A DNA stretch of 64,000 nucleotides, taken from the NCBI GenBank assembly GCA_949752795.1, contig OX457056.1:94634942-94698941 (forward strand), written 5' to 3'. The position numbers were made by a program, and so were the translations under genes. Origin of the DNA: Hyperoodon ampullatus. Its lineage: Eukaryota; Chordata; Mammalia; Artiodactyla; Ziphiidae. Below the pieces are notes generated by a model. The model was given only the letters and a program-made list of their open reading frames with translations, made no database searches and had not been told where the DNA came from. This document shows positions 25,806-38,279 of this stretch, piece by piece; within the stretch, counting starts at the first letter, position 1, and each line of letters starts with the position of its first letter.

Positions 25806-26427
25806 AGTTACTACTCTTGAAACATAACAAAATGGCTGTTGTAACAAAATGAAAAGGCAACCTAGTGAATGGTAGAAAACATTTGCAAGTCTTAGATCTG
25901 ATAAGGGGCTAATATCCAAAATACATAAAGAACTCATACGCTTCAAGAGCAAAAAACTAAGCAATCCAATTAAAAAATGGGCAGAAGATCTGAATAGACA
26001 TTTTTCCAAGGAAGACATCCAGATGGCCAACAGGCACATAAAAAGGTGCTCAACATCATTAATCATCAGGGAAATGCAAATCAAAACCACAGTGAGATAT
26101 CACCTCCCACCAGTTAAGATGGCCACTACCAAAAAGACAAGAAATAGCAAGTGTTGGTGAGGATGTGGAGAAAAGGAGACTCTCATGCACTGTTGGTAGG
26201 AATGTAAATTGGTGCAAACAGTATGGAAGTTCCTCAAAAAACTAAAAATATAACTAACATATGATCCAGCAATTCCACTTCTGGGTATTTTTAAATACCC
26301 AGGAAATGAAAACACTAACTCAAAGAGATATATATACCCCATATGTTCACTGCAGCATTATTCAAGATAGTCAAGATATGGAAACAGCCATAGATAGATG
26401 AATGGATAAAGAAAATGTGACATACAT

Positions 26428-26473
<46 letters not shown>

Positions 26474-26770
26474 GGAATATTATTCAGCCATAAGAAAGAG
26501 TGAAATCTAGCCATTTGCTACAACATGGATGGAACTCTAGGGCATTACACTAAGTGAAATAGGTCAGACAGAGAAAGATAAATACCGATGATCTCTCTTA
26601 TATGTGGAATCTTAAAAAAAGAAAGAAAGAAAAAAGCTCATAGATACAGAAAAAAGACTGGTGGTTGCCAGTGGCAGGGGGTGGGCGGTGGTGGGAGAAA
26701 TGGGTGAAGGCGGTCAAAGGTAAAAAGAAAAAATAATTACAATAAAGTAAATAAAAATGAAAAAACAATA
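25806..26770 (+). mobile_element. L1 (L1M-type) 3' ORF2 fragment
   Basis: ORF2 wording on + ('ttgcaagtcttagatctgat', 'acatttttccaaggaagaca', 'tggaatattattcagccata') with stops and frameshifts. A (CA)n tract has grown inside it. It splits an older L1. Confidence 0.8.
26429..26469 (+). repeat. (CA)n microsatellite
   Basis: About 18 CA units in the middle of the L1 fragment; a likely polymorphic marker. Confidence 0.95.
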
Positions 26771-26880
26771 AGATCAGCTTTCTGAGCCAGGCAAAGGGAA
26801 GGAAAGTAAAGGAAACAAAAGTATAAGGTGTGTATATTCTGTATAATTTCCTGACTTAATTGACTTTTTTCAATTATCTG

Positions 26881-27202
26881 GCCAGAGCTGTGAGGAAAGA
26901 ATCTATTCCAGGCACCTCTCTCTCTACAAGATGGCTTGTAATGGCCATTTTCTCCTGGTGTCTTCACATGATCTTCCCTCTGTGCATGTATCTGTGTCCA
27001 AATTTCCTCTTTTTATGAGGAAGAGTCATGTTGCAAAGAGACATATTGCATTAGAGCCCACTTTAATGACCTCATTTTAATTACCTCTCTGAAGACCTTA
27101 TGTCCAAGTAAGGTCATATTCTGAGATACTGGGGATTAGGACTTCAAAACATGAATTGGGGAAGGCGAGGGGTGGGGAGTAACAATTCAATCCATAACAC
27201 TG
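26881..27202 (-). mobile_element. MaLR (MLT1-type) LTR remnant
   Basis: Antisense MLT1 wording: 'gtgtccaaatttcctctttt', 'gagcccactttaatgacctc', 'tactggggattaggacttca', ending 'caattcaatccataacac'. Confidence 0.65.
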
Positions 27203-27490
27203 AGAAACAGATTGGAGGACACCTAAGGGGACATGACAACTAAATGCAATGTGGGGTCCTGGTTTGGAGCCTACAACAGAAAAAGGATATTGTAGAGAAA
27301 CTGAAGAAATCTGAATAAGATCTGTAATTTACTTAGTGATATTATACTAAAGTTAATTTCTTAGTTTTGATAATTTGACTATGGTTATGCAAGATGTTAG
27401 CTTTGGGAAAAGCTGGGCCAAGAGGGTATGGGAGCTCTCACTACTATATTTGCAATTGCTCTGTAAGATTAAATTTTTTTAAAAAAATTA
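27203..27490 (+). mobile_element. Second old L1 3'-UTR copy, second half
   Basis: Continues the element broken at 25,805: 'gggacatgacaactaaatgc', 'gttaatttcttagttttgat', 'atttgcaattgctctgtaag'. The L1 and MaLR between them are therefore later insertions. Confidence 0.5.
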
Positions 27491-27690
27491 AGACCTATTT
27501 GAGTTGAAGGAAGCAGCTAAAAGATGAAGAAGGCTATCGTATACAGATAGTATCAAATTGTGGGAAAATGAGTTAGCTGCATCTCCCTCCCGGAAACCAA
27601 ATCACTGCTTTATCTAGTTATGCTGAAAATGGGAAATGTCCTACAGTTAGGACAACAGGTAAAAATACCTTTTATCAAAGCAGGCAGTTC

Positions 27691-27859
27691 GGGGCTTCCC
27701 TAGTGGCGCAGTGGTTGAGAGTCCACCTGCCGATGCAGGGGATACGGGTTCGTGCCCCGGTCCGGGAAGATCCCATATGCGCTGGGCCCGTGAGCCATGG
27801 CCGCTGAGCCTGTGCGTCCAGAGCTTGGGCTCCGCAACGGGAGAGGCCACAACAAAAAT
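27691..27859 (+). mobile_element. CHR-2-type SINE, internally deleted and tail-less
   Basis: Begins ggggcttccctagtggcgca. About 10 bases are lost at 'catatgcgctgggcccg', and the last 25 or so bases are missing ('gagaggccacaac' then AT-rich DNA). Confidence 0.88.
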
Positions 27860-28783
27860 AGTTAAGATGGTACATTTTATGTTATATGTATTTTACCACA
27901 ATTTTTTAAGTTAAAAAAAATAATTGAAAATGTAAAGAAAATGAACAATCCACTGTGCTTTCAAATTTCCCACCCTTAAACAAATCAACCTAAAAATCAT
28001 AAACTATCCCCAAAATTAACACTGCTGAGGATGTTAAGCCAAATAGAAATACCTGTACTGTAATTCACCACCAATGCAAATACTGACAAGCCCCATTTAT
28101 GTTTCACTGTCAAGAAAACATAAAATAAATTTTGTAGACACCCACAGCTTTCAGAAAGAAATCTTTTATTTCAACCATGCTGATGGAAATTGTTCCAGGT
28201 AAACTAACTTTTTAGTGACGGCTAGCTAGTCTTAATATCAAGTTTTTGTAAGTTGTTCTAACATAACCATTTCAGACTGGACAGCTTATAGCACATCACT
28301 TTTATTGAATTTCTCCTAACAATCATGCTTTTCTATTTCATGGTCTGACTATCTCTTTTTTGCTCACTACCAACTTTAAATATTTTCCCTGAAGAGTCTG
28401 TGGTAAAATAGGTAACAAGCTTATTATAGAAGTCCCAGAGTTTATACACAATTCTAGGGGAAAAAAACAGTCTTGGGGACTCTCATAGAAAGCCCTTGAC
28501 CCTCAAGGGCCATCATTAATGGTAAAAATTAATGATCTACACTACCTGTCACTAAGTAACAATGGCAACAGCAAGACCTTATCTTGTACAGTTTAAGTGC
28601 CACTTACCAGAAAGTTACTTACTGACTACTGTTTAAACACTTATGACTTAGTATATGTGACAATATATCGTCCCACTGAATTTTATCCATACAAATGGTA
28701 AACAATTTAATAACTCTTTGGGACAAAGAAAGGATGTAAGTTTAAAGTAGTTAGAATAGTCAACATTAAATCTGATTTTCCAT
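27860..28783. other. Intergenic, unassigned
   Basis: No gene or clear repeat is seen. Confidence 0.3.
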
Positions 28784-28800
28784 AAAAATGAACACAGTCA

Positions 28801-29134
28801 GGGACTTCCCTGGTGACGCAGTGGTTGGGAATCAGCCTGCCAATGCAGGGGACACGGGTTCGAGCCCTGGTCCGGGAAGATCCCACATGCTGCAGAGCAA
28901 CGAAGCCCGTGCACCACAACTACTGAGCCTGCAGTCTAGAGCCCGTAAGCCACAACTACTGAGCCCGAGCGCCTACAGCCCGTGCTCCGCAGCAAGAGAA
29001 GCCACCGCAATGAGAAGCACACGCACCACAATGAAGAGTAGCCCCCGCTTGCTGCAACTAGAGAAAGCCTCCGCAGCAATGAAGACCCAGCGCAGCCAAA
29101 AATAAATGAATAAAAAATAAACAAATTTATTTTA
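28801..29134 (+). mobile_element. Long CHR-type SINE (334 bp)
   Basis: Starts gggacttccctggtgacgca and ends 'cagcgcagccaaaaataaat' plus an A/T-rich tail. A perfect 17-bp target duplication, aaaaatgaacacagtca, lies at 28784-28800 and 29135-29151. The middle carries short repeats of 'ccacaactactgagcc'. Confidence 0.95.
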
Positions 29135-29151
29135 AAAAATGAACACAGTCA

Positions 29152-30500
29152 AGCCATTAATATTTATCTTGATTTGCTTACACTTCTAGGGTGCAGGTCT
29201 AGGCTTGCCAGCAGCACTGCTCCTGAATTCCCCAAGTTCAAAGAGGAGAAAAATATTGTGTCCAAGGCTTGATGTGAGTGTATTAAAGAAGTCACCCTGA
29301 GAATCATTAACCTCCACTTCAAGCCACAATATATGGTGTATTTTTGTCCATGGTAGTCAATTCCCAGAAGAGATTCTGAATTAGGTGAGAGATGATCTCT
29401 GCACTTCTGAGAGAATCTCTCCAAATGTAAATAGGGAGCTTAGCACTGTGCCTTTTATTATAATATCACCCTACAATATGTACATTGAATAAGGCAACTG
29501 CATTTAAAAAGCTTGGAGATGCAATGCGATTCTGCAAGCCAACCTCTGCCTTCCTTATAGTATTCGTATGCCTTATTGTATTACTTTTCTATGTTTTTCA
29601 GATGTGTATCTATATCTAGTTAACATCTATTTTTAGTATATATTTAATTAATAGCAATACAGGTAATTACCATCCTCATTTAGTGTCTCCTGACTTCCTT
29701 CTATAAAGCTGCAAAGAAATGGAAAGTATTCTGTGGGGATATTTACATCTGTTTCTAATAAAACCAAAACAAACACTGATTGCTTTATGTGCATAATAGC
29801 AGAAGCTCTCCTCTCATCCAGTCACTGTTAAAGCCATTTATAATGAAAGAATCTGGAAAGTGGAGCTCTGTAATCCTCATTGTTCCAAAAAATTTTCCTG
29901 GCATTCTTTGTGTTGATACTAATGGTCTGACGTCTCTGAAAAATTGTTCTTCCTTCCTTAGACAGGAATGTGCATAATTGAGTTATAAGAAAACAATGCT
30001 AAGAAATACAAAAGAGAAATACCAAAGTAACTGACATAATAAAAAGTTCCCAAAATTAGGGATAAGGAAAAAATGAGATTAAATAAACCCATATGATTTC
30101 TTCAAAATATAGAGATCCCTTGGCCTCAGACTCAAATTAAAGTCAATTAGACTTAAATTAAGGGACAGTTGGGACTGCAGTAAAAGTGGGCTACGCCTCA
30201 ATCCACTTCCGTGAGATCTGCAGGGTTTCTCACCAAAGTCCTCAAAGCCAGTGGCGCTGCCCAGCTGTTGGTACTTCATCAGGCAGAGTTCTGTGTTCAG
30301 TAGGACACTTCTGTCCTTCTCCTTCAGGGCTTTCAAAATGAGGAAAAGGGACTCCCCTGTCCCTTCAAATGGGTGAAATGAGTGCAGGTTACTCTGAGGG
30401 CTCTGAGATCAAGTCTCCACAAGCTTCACACCTCTGATTTACTGGTGCAGGTATCAAGAGTGAATTCTATGAGGACAACTTCCTGCCAATATTGTTAGGT
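29152..30500. other. Intergenic, non-repetitive stretch
   Basis: No named repeat is found, which is notable in this repeat-dense region. A codon-like frame on the - strand at about 30,080-30,405 has no ATG near its start; see findings. Confidence 0.35.
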
Positions 30501-30513
30501 AATTTTGCCAATA

Positions 30514-33500
30514 CTTTTTTAAATTTTTATTTTATTATTATTTTTTTATACAGCAGGTTCTTATTGGTTATCTATTTTATACATATTAGTGTGTTTATGT
30601 CAATTCCAATCTCCCAATTCATCACACCACCACTACCCACCCCGCTTTCCCCCCTTGGTGTCCATACGTTTGTTCTCTACATCTGTGTCTCTATTTCTGC
30701 CCTGCAAACCGGTTCATCTGTACCATTTTTCTAGGTTCCATATACATGCATTAATATACGATATTTGTTTTTCTCTTTCTGACTTACTTCACTCTGTATG
30801 ATAGTCTCTAGGTCCATCCACGTCTCTACAAATGACCCAATTTCATTCCCTTTTATGGCTGAGTAATATTCCATTGTATATATGTACCACATCTTTATCC
30901 ATTCATTGTCGATGAACATTTAGGTTGCTTCCATGACCTGGGATTGTAAATAGTGCTGCAATGAACACTGGGGTGCATGTGTCTTTTTGAATTATGGTTT
31001 TCTCTGGGTATATGCCCAGGAGTGGGATTGCTGGGTCATATGGTAATTCTATTTTTAGTTTTTTAAGGAACCTCCATACTGTTTTCCATAGTGGCTGCAT
31101 CAATTTACATTCCCACCAACAGCCCAAGAGGGTTCCCTTTTCTCCATACCCGCTCCAGCATTTGTTGTTTGTAGATTTTCTGATGATGCCCATTCTAACT
31201 GGTGTGAGGTGATACCTCATTGTAGTTTTGATTTGCATTTCTCTAATGATTAGAGATGCTGAGCAGCTTTTCATGTGCTTCTTGGCCAGTTGTATGTCTT
31301 CTTTGGAGAAATGTCTATTTAGGTTTTCTGCCCATTTTTGGATTCGGTTGCTTGTTTTTTCAATATTGAACTGCATGAGCTGTTTATATATTTTGGAGAT
31401 TAATCCTTTGTCTGTTGATTCCTTTGCAAATTTTTTCTCCCATACTGAAGGTTGTCTTTTCATCTTGTTTATAGTGATGTTTAAGTTTACAGCTTTGCTG
31501 TTGCAAAAGCTTTGAAGTTTCATTAGGTCCCATTTGTTCATTTTTGTTTTCATTTCCATTACTCTAGGAGGTGGGTCAAAAAAGATCTTGCTGTGATTTA
31601 TGTCAAGGAGTGTTCTTCCTATGTTTTCCTCTAAGAGTTTTACAGTGTCCTGTCTTACGTTTAGGTCTTTAATCCATTTTGAGTTTATTTTTGTGTATGG
31701 TGTTAGGGTGTATTCTAACTTCATTCTTTTACATGTAGCTGTCCAGTTTTCCCAGCATCACTTATTGAAGAGACTGTCTTCTCTTCATTGTATATCCTTG
31801 CCTCCTCTGTCATAGATTAGTTGACCATAGGTGCATGGGTTTATCTCTGGGCTTTCTATCCTGTGCCATTGATCTGTATTTCTGTTTTTGTGCCAGTACC
31901 ATACTGTCTTGATTACTGTAGCTTTGTAGTATAGTCTGAAGTCAGGGAGTCTGATTCCTCCAGCTCCGTTTTTTTCCCTCAAGACTGCTTTGGCTACTTG
32001 GGGTCTTTATGTCTCCATACAAATTTTAAGATTTTTTGTTCTAGTTCTGTAAAAAATGCCATTGGTAATTTGATAAGGATTGCATTGATTCTGTAGATTG
32101 CTTTGGGTAGTATAGTCACTTTCACAATATTGATTCTTCCAATCCAAGAACATGATATATCTCTCCATCTGTGTCATCTTTAATTTCTTTCATCAGTGTC
32201 TTATAGTTTTCTGAGTACAGGTATTTTACCTCCTTAGGTAGGTTTATTCCTAGGTACTTTATTCTTTTTGCTGCAGTGGTGAATGGTATTGTTACCTTAA
32301 TTTCTCTTTCTGATCTTTAATTGTTAGTGTATAAGAATGCAAGAGATTTCTATGCATTAATTTTGTGTCCTGCAACTTTACCAAATTCATTAGGTCTAGT
32401 AGTTTTCTGGTGGCATCTTTAAGATTATCTATGTATAGTATCATGTCATCTGCAAACAGTGATAGTTTTACTTCTTTTCCAATTTGTATTCCTTTTATTT
32501 ATTTTTCTTCTCTGATTGCCATGGCTAGGACTTCCAAAACTATGTTGAATAATAGTGGCAAGAGTGGACATTCTTGTCTTGTTCCTGATCTTAGAGGAAA
32601 TGCTTTCAGTTTTTCACCATTGAGAATGATGTTTGTTGTTGGGTTTGTCATATATGGCCTTTATGATGTTCAGGTAGGTTCCCTCTAAGCCCACCTTCTG
32701 GAGAGTTTTTATCATATATCAGTATTGAATTTTGTCAAAAGCTTTTTCTGCACCTGTTGAGATAATCATATGGTTTTTATTCTTCAAGTTTTTAATATGG
32801 TGTATCACATTGATTGATTTGCGTATATTGAAGAATCCTTGCATCCCTGAGATAAATCCCACTTGATCATGGTGTATGATCCTTTTAATGTGTTGTTGGA
32901 TTCTGTTTGCTAGTATTTTGTTGAGGATTTTTGCATCTATATTCATCAGTGATATTGGTCAGTAAATTTTTTTGTTGGTTTTTTTTGCGGTACGCGGGCC
33001 CCCCACCGCTACATCCTCTCCTGCCGCGGAGCACAGGCTCCGGACGCGCAGGCCCAGCAGCCATGGCCCACAGGCCCAGCTGCTCCGTGGCATGTGGGAT
33101 CCCTCAAGACCGGGGCACGAGCCCATATCCCCCACATCGGCAGGCGGACTGCCAACCACTGCGCCACCAGGGAAGCCCCTGTAATTTTATTTTTTTGTAG
33201 TATCTTTGTCTGGTTTTGGTATCAAGGTGACAATGGCCTCATAGATGAGTTTAGGAGTGTTCCTTCCTCTGCAATTTTTTGGAAGAGTTTAAGAAGGATG
33301 GGTGTTAGCTTTTCTCTAAATGTTTGATAGAATTCACCTGTGAAGCCATCTGGTCCTGGACTTTTGTTTGTTGGAAGATTTTTAATCACAGTTTCAATTC
33401 CATTACTTGTGACTGGTCTGTTCATATTTTCTGTTTCTTCCTGGTTCAGTCTTGGAAGGTTATACCTTTCTAAGAATTTGTCCATTTCTTCCAGGTTGTC

Positions 33501-36500
33501 CAGTTTATTGGCATAGAGTTGCTTGTAACAGTCTCTTAGGATACTTTGTATTTCTGCAGTGTCTGTTGTAACTTCTCCTTTTTCATTTCTAATTTTATTG
33601 ATTTGAGTTCTCTCCCTCTTTTTCTTGATGAGTCTGGCTAATGATTTATCAATTTTGTTTATCTTCTCAAAGAACCAGCTTTTAGTTTTATTGAACTTTG
33701 CCATTGTTTTCTTTGTTTCTATTTCATTTATTTCTGCTCTGATCTTTATGATTTCTTTCCTTCTGGTAACTTTGGGTTTTATTTGCTCTTCTTTCTCTAG
33801 TTCCTTTAGGTGTAAGGTTAGATTGTTTATTTGAGACTTTTCTTGTTTCTTGAGGTAGGCTTGTATAGCTATAAACTTCCCACTTAGAACTGCTTTTGCT
33901 GCATCCCATAGGTTTTGGATCATCGTGTTTTCATTGTCATTTGTCTCTAGGTATTTTTTGTTTTCCTCTTTGATTTCTTCAGTGATCTCTTGGTTATTTA
34001 GTAATGTACTGTTTAGCCTGCATTTGTTTCTGTATTTTACTTTTTTTCCCCTGTAATTCATTTCTAATCTCATAGCGTTGTGGTCAGAAAAGATGCTTGA
34101 TATGACTTCAATTTTCTTAAATTTACCAAGGCTTGATTTGTGACCCTAGATGTGATCTATCCTGGAGAATGTTCCGTGTGCACTTGAGAAGAAAGTGTAA
34201 TCTGCTGTTTTTGGATGAAATGTCCTATAAATATCAATTAAATCTGTCTGGTATTGTGTCATTATTTAAAGCTTGTGTTTCCTTATTAATTTTCTGTCTG
34301 GATGATCTCTCCATTGGTGTAAGTGAGGTGTTAATGTCTCCCATTATTATTGTGTTACTGTCAATATCCTCTTTTATAGCTGTTAGCATTTGTCTTATGT
34401 ATTGAGGTGCTCCTATGTTGGGTGCATATATATTTATAATTGTTATATCTTCTTCTTGGATTGATCCCTTGATCATTGTGTAGTGTCCTTCCTTGTCTCT
34501 TATAACATTCATTATTTTAAAGTCTATTTTTTCTGATATGAGCATTGCTATTCCAGCTTTCTTTTGAATTCCACTTGCATGGAATATCTTTTTCTATCCT
34601 CTCACTTTCAGTCTGTATGTGTCCCTAGGTTTGAAGTGGGTCTCTTGTAGACAGCATATATATGAGTCTTTTTTTTGTATCCATTCAGTGAGCCTGTGTC
34701 TTTTGGTTGGAGCATTTAATCCATTCACATTTAAGGTAATTATCGATACGTATGTTCCTATTACCATTTTCTGAACTGTTTTGGGTTTGTTTTTGTAGCT
34801 CCTTTTCTTCTGTTGTGTTTCCCACTTAGAGAAGTTCCTTTAGCATTTGTTGTAGAGCTGGTTTGGTGGTGCTGAATTCTCTTAGCTTTTGCTTATCTGT
34901 ATAGCTTTTGATTTCTCCATGAAATCTGAATGAGATTCTTGCTGAGTAGAGTAATCTTGGTTGTAGTTTCTTCCCTTTTGTCACTTTAAATATATCATGC
35001 CACTCCTTTCTGGCTTGTAGAGTTTCTGCTGAGAAATCAGCTGTTAACCTTATGGGAGTTCCCTTGTATGTTATTTGTCATTTTCCCTTGTTGCTTTTAA
35101 TAATTTTTCTTTGTCTTTAATTTTTGTCAGTTTGATTACTATGTGTCTCAGCATGTTTCTCCTTGGGTTTATCCTGCCTGGGTCTCTCTGTGCTTCCTGG
35201 ACTTGGGTGGCTATTTCCCTTCCCATGTTAGGGAAGTTTTTGACTATAATGTCTTCAAATATTTTCTCAGGTCCTTTCTTGCTCTCTTCTCCTTCTGGGG
35301 CCCCTAAAATGCGAATGTTAGTGCATTTAATATTGTCCCAGAGGTCTCTTAGTATGTCTTCATTTCTTTTCATTTTTCTTTCTTTATTCTGTTCCACAGT
35401 AGTGAATTCCACCATTCTGTCTTCCAGGTCACTTATCTGTTCTTCTGCCTCAGTTATTTGCTATTGATTCCTTCTAGTGTATATTTCATTTCAGTTATTG
35501 TATTGCTCATCTCTGTTTGTTCTTTAATTCCTATCTAGGTGTATGTTCTTTAATTCTTCTAGGTCTTTGTTAAACATTTATTGCATCTTCTCAATCTTTT
35601 CTTCCATTCTTTTTCTGAGGTCCTGGATCATCTTCACTATCATTATAATGAATTCTTTTCCTGGAAGGTTGCCTATATCCACTTCATTTAGCTGTTTTTC
35701 TGGGGTTTTGTCTTGTTCCTTCATCTGGTACATAGTCCTCTGCCTTTTCATTTTGTCTACCTTTCTGTGACTGTGGTTTTCGTTCCACAGGCTGCAGGAT
35801 TGTAGTTCTTCTTGTTTCTGCTTTCTTCTCTCTGGTGGATGAGGCTATCTAAGAGGCTTGTGCCAGCTTCCTGATGGGAGGGACTGGTGGTGGGTAGAGT
35901 TGGGTGTTGCTCTGGTGGGCAGAGCTCAGTAAAAATTTACTCCCCTTCTCTGCTGATGGGTGGGGCTGAGTTCCCTCCCTGTTGGTTGTTTGGCCTTGAG
36001 GCAACCCAGCACTGGAGGCTCCAGGCTCTTTGGTGGGACTAATGGTGGACTACAGGAGGGCTCATGCCAAGGAGTACTTCCCAGAGCTTCTGCTGTCAGT
36101 GTCCTTGTCCCTGTGGTGAGCCACAGCCAGCCCCCGCCTCTGCAGGAGACCCTCCAACACTCTAGCTGGTAGGTCTGGTTCAGTCTCCTATGGGATCACT
36201 GCTCCTCCCCCTTGGGTCCTGATGTGCACCCTACTTTGAGTGTGCCCTCCAAGAGTGGAGTCTCTGTTTCCCCCTGTCCTGCTGAAGTCCTGCAATTAAA
36301 TCCTCCTAGCCGACAAAGTCTGAATCTCTGGGAATTCCTCCTCCCGTTGCCAGACCCCAGGTTGGGAAGGCTGACGTGGGGCTCAGAACCTTCAATCCAG
36401 TGTGTGGACTTCTGTGGTATAATTGTTCTTCAGTTTGGGAGTCACCCACCCAGCAGTTATAGGATTTGATTTTATTGTGATTGCACCCCTCCTACCATTT

Positions 36501-36659
36501 CATTGCGGCTTCTCCTGTGTCTTTAGAGGTGGGGTATCTTTTTTGGTGAGTTCCAGGGTCTTCTTGTCGATGATTGTTCAGTGGTTAGTTGTGATTCTGG
36601 TGCTCTTGCAAGAGGGAGTGAGGGCACATCCTTCTACTCCACCATCTTGAACCAATTTC
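30514..36659 (-). mobile_element. Nearly full-length, inactive L1 (5' UTR, ORF1, ORF2, 3' UTR)
   Basis: Read on -, it starts at 36659 with the canonical L1 start wording ('caagatggtggagtagaagg') and ends in the 3' UTR at 30514. It is flanked by the 13-bp duplication aattttgccaata (30501-30513, 36660-36672). The 5' UTR is about 36.66-35.8 kb. ORF1 is at about 35.8-34.7 kb (NFPNMGREIATQVQEAQR seen). ORF2 is at about 34.6-30.7 kb, with an endonuclease part (IINIYAPN, IIMGDINTSL near 34.3 kb), an RT part (AEKAFDKI at about 32.73 kb) and a C-terminal part. Multiple frameshifts and stops break both ORFs. The Asp expected before AEKAFD in RT motif A is Gly, and a SINE interrupts the RT region. Confidence 0.93.
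32980..33178 (-). mobile_element. CHR-2-type SINE nested in the L1
   Basis: A T run, then gcggtacgcgggcc to ccaccagggaagcccc. It is in the same orientation as the host L1 and lies in its RT region, so it is younger. Flanks 'gtaaattttttt' and 'gtaattttattttttt' are the likely target duplication. Confidence 0.92.
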
Positions 36660-36672
36660 AATTTTGCCAATA

Positions 36673-36905
36673 TTGTTCAAACATCAATACTCACTACTCC
36701 TGGCTATTTAGAAGAAACTTTTCCCTTGGAGCTCATTAACAATGAAAACTTTATTCCATGCTATCCAAATATGAGATTGCCTCATATATATGTTAATATA
36801 TGTGGCCTTCTGCCTATGAAAGGGAAGCAGGACTGCAGGGCTTGAGTGACTATTTCATGTCTTTTGAGAACATAAATCTACCCAATTTAATCTTCTAACC
36901 AACCT
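36673..36905. other. Intergenic, unassigned
   Basis: Short unique stretch between L1 and MIR. Confidence 0.3.
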
Positions 36906-36907
36906 GC

Positions 36908-37165
36908 ATATAAATAATAGCTACCATTTATTGAGTGCTTACTATGTGCCGAGTAATGTGCAAGTGCTTTACAAGAAATATATCTCAGCGAATTGCAGGA
37001 CAGTCCCAAAAGATGACATTTATAATTTTGAATTTACAGATGAGGAAACTCAAGCTCAGAAGAGTTAAGTAATCTGTCCTGTGATCACTGAACCAATAAA
37101 GACCAGATTTGAACCCAGGTCTGCACGACCCCAGCAACCATGTTCTTTCCACTGTCTTATGTTGC
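36908..37165 (-). mobile_element. MIR SINE, well preserved
   Basis: Antisense MIR in full order: 'ttattgagtgcttactatgt', 'ttacagatgaggaaactcaa', 'gatttgaacccaggtctgca', 'cattgttctttccactgtct' (approximate). Confidence 0.8.
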
Positions 37166-37199
37166 TTCCCAAGTGTACTTTATGCAGAGAACTATAGTA

Positions 37200-37380
37200 A
37201 TATAAAGAGATATTCACTGAAATACTACTATGTGCCTACTACGTGTCTTTGGGCTAAATAATCTGTGCCGTTTTCTAATCTTTAGAATAAGGATAATAAA
37301 GATTCCCACCTCATAGGACCAAAGTAGTTAATACATGTAAAATGCTTAGGATAGTACAGAGAACATAATAAGTGAATTGA
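37200..37380 (+). mobile_element. MIR 3' part
   Basis: Contains 'tagaataaggataataaaga', 'tcccacctcataggacc', 'gtaaaatgcttaggatagta', matching the 3' half of MIR in sense. Confidence 0.6.
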
Positions 37381-37497
37381 TATGAGTTCTAGGAACTGGG
37401 AATACATCAGTGAGCAAAACAGAAGTCTTTGTCTTCATAAGCCTTCATTCTGGTGAAAGGGAAAGAATAAGTAAGTAAATAAATGAATAACATATGT

Positions 37498-37539
<42 letters not shown>

Positions 37540-38265
37540 TATATCTGATATATATATATCAGATATAATGCCATAGTATTGCAGGATGTAATAAGAACCA
37601 TGAAGAAAAACAAAGCAAAAATGAAAGATAAAGAATGCTAGGTTGGGGCACTATTTTAAATAGGGCTATCATGGAAGGCCTCATTGAGGTAACCTTTGAG
37701 CAAAGACATGACAAGGATGCAGTAGTGAGCCATGCAGATATTTAATGGAAAAGCAGAGGGAAAAGCAAGAGCAAAAGTCCAGCTTGCCTAGACTTTTCAA
37801 GGAACAACAAGGAGGTCTAAGGAACTGGAGTAGAGTGACCAAGGTGGATAGAAGATGATGAAGTCCTGGTGGGTGGGGAAATGGGGAGATTGTGCAGGAT
37901 CTTGTAGGTCCTTGTAAGAACTTTGACTTTCACTCTGAAGCTACTGGAGGGTTCTGAGCAAAGCGTAACATGTATGGCTCGTGTTTTTAAAAGGATCCCT
38001 CTGGCAGCTGCATTGATAATACACTGTAGGGAGATAAGCAGTAATTCAGGAGACAAGATAACAGCAATAACCAAGGAAAGAGTAGCAATGGAGATGCGGA
38101 GAAGTGGTCAGATTCTGGAAATACTTTAGAGGTAGAACCCATAAGATTTCTTGAGAGATTGGATGTAGAATATGAGAGAAAGAGAGAAGTCAAGGACCGG
38201 CCTGAGCAGCTGAGAAGATAGAGATACCATTAACTCAAATGGAGAAAACTCAGGGAGAAGCCACG
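37380..38265 (+). repeat. Old mammalian-wide interspersed repeat (family name not certain)
   Basis: A long, ordered match to a repeat I know by wording but cannot name securely: 'aataagtaagtaaataaatg', 'tggaaggcctcattgaggta', 'gagccatgcagatattta', 'gaacaacaaggaggtctaag', 'ttgtaggtccttgtaagaac', 'tttaaaaggatccctctggc', 'gagaagtggtcagattctgg'. Related pieces lie at about 2.9 kb and 46.4 kb. Confidence 0.55.
37502..37574. repeat. (AT)n tract followed by a perfect 42-bp palindrome
   Basis: (AT) runs from 37502 to about 37534. Positions 37533-37574 read the same on both strands (arms atggcattatatctgata / tatcagatataatgccat). It lies within the old repeat. Confidence 0.95.
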
Positions 38266-38279
38266 TTTAGAAATCTTTC

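Noticed and set aside
33222..34073. 283-codon frame on the - strand as a host gene
   Set aside because: It is L1 ORF2 (RT region) in the dead full-length L1.
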